Source of the DNA: Alg239-R122 sp041746135
GTDB taxonomy: Bacteria; Pseudomonadota; Alphaproteobacteria; Sphingomonadales; Sphingomonadaceae
NCBI GenBank assembly: GCA_041746135.1
Contig: JBGTHQ010000028.1
Span: 124,001-188,000, forward strand
Direction: 5' to 3'
Length of the DNA stretch: 64,000 bases
Position 1 is the stretch's first letter. The number at the start of each line of letters is the position of its first letter. The notes under the pieces are model-generated. The model was not told where the DNA came from. It ran no database searches and saw only the letters and a list, made by a program, of their open reading frames with translations. Shown here in pieces: positions 58,793 to 64,000 of the stretch. Both the position numbers and the translations under genes were made by a program.

Positions 58793-59041
58793 ATGCAGGA
58801 CACACCCTATTATCTGATTATAGCATCGGCAGGACTTTTGGCCATCGCCATCCTGTCCGCAACGGTGTTGCGCGGCTGGCATGAATGGATAACGTATAAA
58901 AAGATGGAGCTGCGCGAACATCATGCGGCCCGGTCCCCCGGTGAGGACTATGACACCAGCGCCACTTCGCGCATAGAAATGGCCGACCTGAAAGAACGGT
59001 TGAAAAAACTCGAAGCGATTGCGGCGGGAGTGGAGCTATAA
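58793..59041 (+). CDS. Psp-linked small membrane protein (divergent paralogue 5)
   Basis: An 82-residue protein with a membrane helix at about 5-25, a charged middle with WHEWITYKKMEL, and a shortened tail MADLKERLKKLEAIAAGVEL that retains only the beginning of the family motif. AAGGGG precedes the ATG by about eight bases. Last gene of the psp array; sufE follows 40 bases later in the same direction. Function unknown. Confidence 0.75.
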   Translation: MQDTPYYLIIASAGLLAIAILSATVLRGWHEWITYKKMELREHHAARSPGEDYDTSATSRIEMADLKERLKKLEAIAAGVEL

Positions 59042-59080
59042 GGGCTTTGCCTCCCCATCCGCCCCTGCTATTGGCGCGGC

Positions 59081-59491
59081 ATGAGCGATCTTTTAGATAT
59101 TTACGAGGAATACGAATTTCTGGATGCGGACGACCGCTATCGATTGCTGATAAGTCTGGGCAGCGAACTGGAAGACATGCCGGACGCCCTGAAAACCGAC
59201 GCCACACTGGTGCGCGGATGTTCAGCCGCGGTCTGGGTTTATCCGACACAGTCCGATGGAGACCGGCTTCATTTCTTGGCCGACAGCAATGCCGCTATTA
59301 CCAAGGGCATAATTGCACTGGTGCTGAAAGCGGTACAGGACAAATCCGCATCCGAGATACTTGCGCTCGGTGTACAAGAGGAACTTGAACCGTTCGATCT
59401 TAAAAACCAGCTAAGCTCCAACCGTACGCAGGGCATCCCCAACATGATCGCGCTGATCCGCGAAACCGCGGAAAGGTACGCCTCAGCCTAG
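59081..59491 (+). CDS. SufE-family sulfur acceptor protein
   Basis: A 136-residue protein with the SufE core: YRLLISLGSELEDMPDALK and the sulfur-carrying loop VRGCSAAVW (C47). It receives persulfide sulfur from a SufS-type desulfurase for Fe-S cluster assembly. No SufS or other Suf genes are in the window. Its stop overlaps the convergent 2Fe-2S gene by four bases. Confidence 0.92.
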   Translation: MSDLLDIYEEYEFLDADDRYRLLISLGSELEDMPDALKTDATLVRGCSAAVWVYPTQSDGDRLHFLADSNAAITKGIIALVLKAVQDKSASEILALGVQEELEPFDLKNQLSSNRTQGIPNMIALIRETAERYASA

Positions 59492-59793
59492 TCGCACCAG
59501 TTTTCGATTTCGCGTGCCAGCTGTGCCAGATCGGCCTGTGGCTCAACAATCCGCCAAACCGCCGTACAACGCGTGTCGACTGCCACGACCGCCTTTTTCG
59601 CACAGATGCCGAGGCATGGCACTTCGACAATACCCATATGGCTCTTGCGGCCTTTTTTGGCGGCCAGTTGCTTGCGCAATGCCTTAGCGAGACCTTGCCT
59701 GCCATCGGGACCGAAGCCGCCATTTATCTTTTTGGAGCATTTGCGGCACACCATGATGGCGTGACTCCAGTTGGAACTGACGCGCAACTTCAT
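59488..59793 (-). CDS. Small thioredoxin-like 2Fe-2S protein
   Basis: A 101-residue protein with cysteines at 16, 19, 60, 64, 76 and 100, spaced as in the thioredoxin-fold 2Fe-2S ferredoxin family: VCRKCSKKINGGFG and VPCLGICAKKAVV. Electron-transfer or regulatory role is inferred; the family has no single assigned function. It precedes the J-domain gene on the same strand direction by six bases (J-domain gene upstream). Confidence 0.85.
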   Translation of the reverse strand: MKLRVSSNWSHAIMVCRKCSKKINGGFGPDGRQGLAKALRKQLAAKKGRKSHMGIVEVPCLGICAKKAVVAVDTRCTAVWRIVEPQADLAQLAREIENWCD

Positions 59794-59798
59794 TCCGG

Positions 59799-60341
59799 CT
59801 AGACTTCCCGCGGTTTCCAGCTGCGGTTTTCCTCCGCAACGCGCAATACGTTATAGGAAGCCTGGATCGCCTGGAAACGCTTTTCTGATTCCTTGTCGTC
59901 CGGCTTTACGTCGGGATGGTATTTTTTGGCAAGCAGGCGATAGGCTTTGCGGATTTCCTCGAAACTCGCGTCAACTTCGACTCCCAGCACTTCCAGCGCG
60001 GTCATTTCGTCGCGCGAGCGGCTGCCGTCGCCCGGCCCGGTCCATGCGTGATGAGCCGATTCATGATAGCCCGCATTCTCGCTGCGTTCCTTGCGCTCGC
60101 GTTCGGCCGCCTCTTCCTTGCTCAGCCCCTGAAAATAATCCCAGTTGCGGTTATATTCGCCGGCATGCTGTTCGCAAAAATACCATTTTTCGGGACTGTT
60201 GGGCGATTTCGGCGCAGGCCTGTCGCCTGCTTCGTCGCAGCCCCATCGGTCGCAGACGCGCACCGTCTGTGCTTCGCGCGTGCTGCCATAGCCGCTCCAG
60301 CGCGGAAAACCCCAATTCGTCGATCTGCCTGATCCTGCCAT
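59799..60341 (-). CDS. J-domain protein with N-terminal cysteine motif
   Basis: A 180-residue protein. The C-terminal ~65 residues are a J domain with HPD at 142-144 (LAKKYHPDVKPDDKE), so it can stimulate a DnaK-type Hsp70. The N-terminus has C30-x4-C35 and C56-x2-H59, a possible zinc site, and a WDYFQGLSKEEAAE linker. This reversed layout (J domain at the C-terminus) differs from DnaJ and is known in alphaproteobacteria. Client is unknown. Confidence 0.9.
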   Translation of the reverse strand: MAGSGRSTNWGFPRWSGYGSTREAQTVRVCDRWGCDEAGDRPAPKSPNSPEKWYFCEQHAGEYNRNWDYFQGLSKEEAAERERKERSENAGYHESAHHAWTGPGDGSRSRDEMTALEVLGVEVDASFEEIRKAYRLLAKKYHPDVKPDDKESEKRFQAIQASYNVLRVAEENRSWKPREV

Positions 60342-60475
60342 GAATGCGCCCTAACAAATCGCGGGCATCAGGACCAGCCATAAACCCGTGCAGCGACCTG
60401 CATTTTTCAAAGGCCCCGTTGCAGATGCAAACTTTGGCGTGGATTTTTGCCGTGGCATCGTTCTAAGTGCGCCGC

Positions 60476-61252
60476 ATGACATCATTACACGAGATCATCC
60501 GATCGCTCTCCTCCCACGAAAACGGTTGGACTGCCCAAATACCTTCCTCCTGGATGCAGGGCCGCACCAGTTATGGCGGATTAAGCGCCGCGCTGGCGCA
60601 CTATTGCGCCCGCACCAGCGTGGACGACTGCCCGCCACTGCGTTCCGCGCAGATCGCCTTTGCCGGACCCCTTGCAGGCCAAACGACGATCAGCTGCGAA
60701 TTGCTGCGCCGCGGCCGCAATACCGCTTTCGTCGAAACGCGCACCGCGTCCCAAACTGGCATCGGACTTGCGTGCAACTTCATTTTCATGAACCCGCGGG
60801 ACAGCATGATCGAATATTGCGATATCCCGGCAGCAGATTTCGGACCTCCCCCAACAGAACCCGATGTCCGGCACGGTCCTCCGGAATTCTTCACACATCA
60901 TATGGATTATCCCGAGAAGCGGCTCGAACTCGGTCAGGGAACGGCGAAGCTGATGCAATGGCACCGGCTGCGCGAGCGCGGGGGGCTTGATCCGATTACA
61001 GAAATGCTGTGCGTCGGTGACGCCCTGCCCCCCTCGGCCATGGGGCTGATGACCAAGCCGGGCAATGTCAGCTCCATGAACTGGCAGGTCAATATACTAA
61101 CCGACACCCCGCAGACCGACAACGGCTGGTGGCTGCTCGAATCGGCCACCCACCACGCCCATGCGGGCGCCAGCAGCCAGTATATGACGGTATATAATAG
61201 CGACCGGCAGCCGGTCATGACCGGCATGCAAAGCGTCGCGCTGTTTATATAA
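60476..61252 (+). CDS. Acyl-CoA thioesterase (double hotdog, TesB-like)
   Basis: A 258-residue protein made of two hotdog repeats. SWMQGRTSYGGLSAALAHYCART and RSAQIAFAGPLAG belong to the N-terminal hotdog, and WWLLESATHHAHAGASSQYMTVYNSDRQPVMTGMQSVALF to the C-terminal one. It hydrolyses acyl-CoA, chain length unknown. The start ATG at 60476 is preferred to a GTG at 60467. Nitronate monooxygenase follows 39 bases later, same direction. Confidence 0.87.
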   Translation: MTSLHEIIRSLSSHENGWTAQIPSSWMQGRTSYGGLSAALAHYCARTSVDDCPPLRSAQIAFAGPLAGQTTISCELLRRGRNTAFVETRTASQTGIGLACNFIFMNPRDSMIEYCDIPAADFGPPPTEPDVRHGPPEFFTHHMDYPEKRLELGQGTAKLMQWHRLRERGGLDPITEMLCVGDALPPSAMGLMTKPGNVSSMNWQVNILTDTPQTDNGWWLLESATHHAHAGASSQYMTVYNSDRQPVMTGMQSVALFI

Positions 61253-61291
61253 AAGCCGTATAAAGAGAAAAAATCCACAGGAGACAGACGC

Positions 61292-62269
61292 ATGAAAACC
61301 CGCATCACAGAATTATTCGGCATCGCCTATCCCATTATCCAGGGCGGCATGCATTATGTCGGATTTGCGGAACTGGCCACGGCGGTCTCCAATGCGGGCG
61401 GCTTGGGCATCATCACCGGCCTGACGCAGCCTTCCGCCGAAGCTCTGGCCGACGAGATCGCAAAGTGCAACGCTATGACCGACAAGCCGTTCGGCGTAAA
61501 CCTTACTTTCCTGCCAATCGTCAACACCCCCGATTATGTCGGCATGGTCAAGGCCATTATTGAGGGGGGAGTTAAGGTCGTGGAAACCGCAGGCAACAAT
61601 CCGCAGCAGGTTCTGCCCGCATTGCACGAAGCGGGAATCAAGGTCATCCACAAATGCACATCGGTGCGCCATGCGCTAAAGGCGCAAAGCATCGGCTGCG
61701 ACGCGGTATCGGTCGACGGCTTCGAATGCGGCGGGCATCCCGGCGAGGACGATATTCCCAACATGATCCTGCTGCCCCGCGCGGCCGACGAACTCGACAT
61801 TCCATTCGTATCCTCAGGCGGGCAGGCCGATGGTCGCTCGCTCGTCGCCTCGCTGGCCATGGGCGCGGACGGCATGAACATGGGCACGCGCTTTATTGCC
61901 ACCCAGGAAGCACCGGTGCACCAGAATGTGAAGGATGCTATCGTTGCCGCATCCGAACTCGACACCCGCCTCGTCATGCGCCCGCTGCGCAACACCGAAC
62001 GCGTGATGAATAACGCCGCGGTCGAGCGTCTGCTCGAAATCGAGAAAGAAAAAGGCGATGACCTGCAGTTTACCGACGTGATCGAGCAGGTCGCGGGAGT
62101 TTATCCCAAGATCATGAAGGAAGGCACGATGGACGCGGGCGCATGGAGTTGCGGCATGGTCGCGGGCCTAATTAACGATATACCGACCTGCAAGCAACTG
62201 ATCGACCGGATCATGGCCGAAGCAAAGCAGATTATCAACGAGCGGTTACAAGGATTTCAAAACGCGTAA
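61292..62269 (+). CDS. Nitronate monooxygenase family protein
   Basis: A 325-residue FMN TIM-barrel protein: PIIQGGMHYVGFAELATAVSNAGGLGII at the N-terminus, the H-containing SVDGFECGGHPGEDDIPN loop and SSGGQADGRSLVASLAMGADGMNMGTRF with phosphate-binding loop. Oxidises alkyl nitronates or acts as an enoyl reductase-like flavoprotein. CAGGAGAC lies about seven bases before the ATG. Specific substrate unknown. Confidence 0.92.
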   Translation: MKTRITELFGIAYPIIQGGMHYVGFAELATAVSNAGGLGIITGLTQPSAEALADEIAKCNAMTDKPFGVNLTFLPIVNTPDYVGMVKAIIEGGVKVVETAGNNPQQVLPALHEAGIKVIHKCTSVRHALKAQSIGCDAVSVDGFECGGHPGEDDIPNMILLPRAADELDIPFVSSGGQADGRSLVASLAMGADGMNMGTRFIATQEAPVHQNVKDAIVAASELDTRLVMRPLRNTERVMNNAAVERLLEIEKEKGDDLQFTDVIEQVAGVYPKIMKEGTMDAGAWSCGMVAGLINDIPTCKQLIDRIMAEAKQIINERLQGFQNA

Positions 62270-62349
62270 CGACAGGATCACATCGTGCCGCGATACACAG
62301 CATGACAATCCGTGCGATAACACGGTTTATACTTACATCAGGAAACTTC

Positions 62350-63669
62350 ATGTCCGCAGCTAACCTTTCGCCATTCGACGCCGCGGCCATATTGGTGTCG
62401 CTGGCGGCGATATTGGGGTATATCAACCACCGGTTCCTGAAATTGCCGACATCGATCGGATTGACCATCATGGGCGCGGTCGCATCTTTGATCGTCATCG
62501 GCATCGACAAGATGCTGCCCGCCAGTGAGCTGTCGGAAAATGTCGTTACGTTCTTGGCCGGGATCGATTTTCAAGCGACGCTGATGGAAGGCATGTTGTC
62601 GTTCCTGCTATTTGCGGGCGCATTGCACGTCGACTGGGCCGATATGAAGCGCGGACGCTGGCCGATCCTGCTGCTCAGCACCATCGGCGTTGGTATCTCG
62701 ACCGCCATTGTCGGCACCGGCTTCTACCTTATCACCGGCATGCTGGGCATCGAGATCGGCTTTTTATGGTGCCTGGTCTTCGGCGCGCTGATCAGCCCGA
62801 CCGATCCGGTGGCGGTGATCGGAGTATTGAAGCGCGCCGCCGTGCCGCCGACATTGCAGGCGACCGTCGCCGGCGAAAGCCTGTTCAACGACGGCGTCGG
62901 CGTGGTTGTGTTCGGCATATTGCTTTCGATCGCCCTAGGCACGGCGGAATTTTCGGCGAGCCATGCGGCGATGGATTTCGCGATCGAGGCGGGCGGCGGC
63001 GGTTTGCTCGGGCTTGTCGTGGGCTGGCTCGGTTTCCATGCGATGCGCAGTATCGACGAATATAATGTCGAGGTAATGATTTCGCTGGCCGTAGTTATGG
63101 GCGGATACAGCCTCGCGCAATTCCTGCACGTCAGCGGCCCCGTCGCAATGGCGGTGGCCGGGCTCCTGATCGGCAATGCCGGGGTGAAGCTGGCGATGAG
63201 CGACATGACGCGCGATTACCTGCTCAAATTCTGGGCCCTGATCGACGAATTGCTGAATGCGGTGCTGTTCCTGTTTATCGGCCTAGAAGTCATCGCCATT
63301 GCGCCGACGCTCGGCCTGATCGTCACCGGTATCATCACGATCCCGCTGGTCATCGGCGGACGTATTGCCGGTGTAGGGCTGCCTCTGCTGGCGCTGCGTC
63401 CGTTCCAGTCGCTGGGACGCCTGGGACTGCCCACATTAGTCTGGGGCGGCCTGCGCGGCGGGATATCCATCGCATTGGCACTGTCGCTGCCCGAAGGCCC
63501 GGCGCGCACCGTGATCCTCGCCGTCACCTATGTCGTCGTGTTGTTCTCGGTCATCGTGCAGGGCGGGACGATCAGCGGGCTGATCGACCGGCTCAAGAAA
63601 CGCTCGGCCGACATCGCCAAGGCCGACGCCGAAGCCAACGCGGCGAAAACCGAAGCGTCCGTACGCTAG
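62350..63669 (+). CDS. Na+/H+ antiporter, CPA1 family
   Basis: A 439-residue inner-membrane protein with about 12 helices and the CPA1 signature FGALISPTDPVAVIGVLK and GESLFNDGVGVVVF, containing the Asp pair used in ion exchange. It exchanges Na+ (or K+) for H+ for pH and salt balance. Start at 62350 (MSAANLSPF) follows CAGGAA; a further 16 in-frame codons upstream are not family-like. The C-terminal tail is a short charged helix. It converges with the crotonase gene without a gap. Confidence 0.93.
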   Translation: MSAANLSPFDAAAILVSLAAILGYINHRFLKLPTSIGLTIMGAVASLIVIGIDKMLPASELSENVVTFLAGIDFQATLMEGMLSFLLFAGALHVDWADMKRGRWPILLLSTIGVGISTAIVGTGFYLITGMLGIEIGFLWCLVFGALISPTDPVAVIGVLKRAAVPPTLQATVAGESLFNDGVGVVVFGILLSIALGTAEFSASHAAMDFAIEAGGGGLLGLVVGWLGFHAMRSIDEYNVEVMISLAVVMGGYSLAQFLHVSGPVAMAVAGLLIGNAGVKLAMSDMTRDYLLKFWALIDELLNAVLFLFIGLEVIAIAPTLGLIVTGIITIPLVIGGRIAGVGLPLLALRPFQSLGRLGLPTLVWGGLRGGISIALALSLPEGPARTVILAVTYVVVLFSVIVQGGTISGLIDRLKKRSADIAKADAEANAAKTEASVR

Positions 63670-64000
63670 CTATTTGCCGGTCCATTCGGGCTCGCGTTTC
63701 TCGGCAAAGGCGCGCGCGCCTTCCTTGGCGTCGTCCGAGGCAAAGACACCACCCGCAATTTCCTGTTGTTTTTTCCACATATCCGCGCTCGACCAATCGG
63801 GACGCTCGTTGATAATCTGTTTCGTGGCGATCAGAGCGAGCGGGCCGTTGGCGGCAATGCGCTCGGCCAGTTCGACGGCGGAGGTCAGCGCCGGTCCTTC
63901 CGTCACACGGTTGACGAAACCCATTTCACAAGCGCGCTGTGCATCGATGAAATCGCCGGTCAGTGCCAGCTCCATTGCCAATCGCTTGCCGATAATCGAT
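63670..64000 (-). CDS. Enoyl-CoA hydratase/isomerase (crotonase), N-terminus outside the window
   Basis: The C-terminal ~110 residues of a crotonase: IIGKRLAMELALTGDFIDAQRACEMGFVNRVTEGP, SAVELAERIAANGPLALIATKQIIN and the ending EGARAFAEKREPEWTGK. The frame stays open to the right edge, so the oxyanion-hole half lies beyond. Fatty-acid beta-oxidation role is the default inference. Confidence 0.9.
   Translation of the reverse strand, partial: SIIGKRLAMELALTGDFIDAQRACEMGFVNRVTEGPALTSAVELAERIAANGPLALIATKQIINERPDWSSADMWKKQQEIAGGVFASDDAKEGARAFAEKREPEWTGK

Noticed and set aside
2..63996. Long frames antisense to real genes, for example opposite sdhA (30410-32311), pnp (44124-45242) and nusA (51599-53110)
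   Set aside because: They mirror codon structure of conserved genes on the other strand, have no recognisable domains, and lack ribosome-binding sites.

Overview
The window reads as a contiguous piece of a sphingomonad-type alphaproteobacterial chromosome (inference). Supporting signs are moderate G+C (roughly 55 to 58 % by eye), the rimP-nusA-ylxR-infB-rbfA-truB-rpsO-pnp order, sdhC-sdhD-sdhA, bamD/recN/ligA, a PrsK/PrsR/TIGR03013 exosortase-linked locus, a TonB-dependent receptor, PHB-type metabolism and paired periplasmic amidohydrolases. No tRNA, rRNA, CRISPR array, insertion sequence or prophage was recognised. No gene-free stretch exceeds 300 bases; the longest is about 299 bases, between sdhC and a chemotaxis-receptor gene.

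Layout. 1-6.7 kb: the 3' part of a YciB/IspZ-type gene, sodB with a UUCG-loop terminator, an overlapping glmM - DUF1272 - thiD operon in which ThiD carries a C-terminal VOC domain, then an Na+/alanine symporter overlapping an aldo/keto reductase. 6.7-12.2 kb: two overlapping amidohydrolases, a POT peptide transporter, a nitroreductase and a small GntR regulator. 12.2-18.6 kb: PrsR, PrsK and a PEP-CTERM-associated sugar transferase on the minus strand, divergent from a mannose-1-phosphate guanylyltransferase. 18.6-30.3 kb: an ScfR/PccR-like regulator, small envelope proteins, an M20 peptidase, bdhA plus a patatin, a YpfJ metallopeptidase, an FMN hydroxy-acid dehydrogenase, a TonB receptor, a luciferase-like monooxygenase and an A+T-rich orphan PIN-like gene. 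30.4-37.2 kb: sdhCDA with no sdhB beside it, a soluble globin-type chemotaxis receptor, an SDR, prmA and a TIGR02117 protein. 37.2-42.6 kb: ligA, an A+T-rich 2OG-Fe oxygenase-like gene, recN and bamD. 42.8-54.1 kb: the transcription/translation operon running leftwards from rimP to pnp, including a truB gene that carries an in-frame palindromic repeat and a frameshifted acetyltransferase.

54.3-59.0 kb is the most striking part: a phage-shock (Psp) locus. pspF is divergent from a consensus sigma-54 promoter with an IHF-like site. The operon begins with a 65-residue small membrane protein, continues through pspA, pspB and pspC, and then runs into six further small genes. Five of these are predicted single-pass membrane proteins with a cytoplasmic coiled coil; four share a motif of the form R-h-x-x-h-E-R-I-h-T-D followed by E/D-I-E-x-L-R, which also resembles the tail of PspC. 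This looks like lineage-specific expansion of Psp envelope-stress partners and is my main candidate for an undescribed system.

59.1-64 kb: sufE, a small 2Fe-2S protein, a J-domain protein, a thioesterase, a nitronate monooxygenase, a CPA1 antiporter and the 3' end of a crotonase gene.
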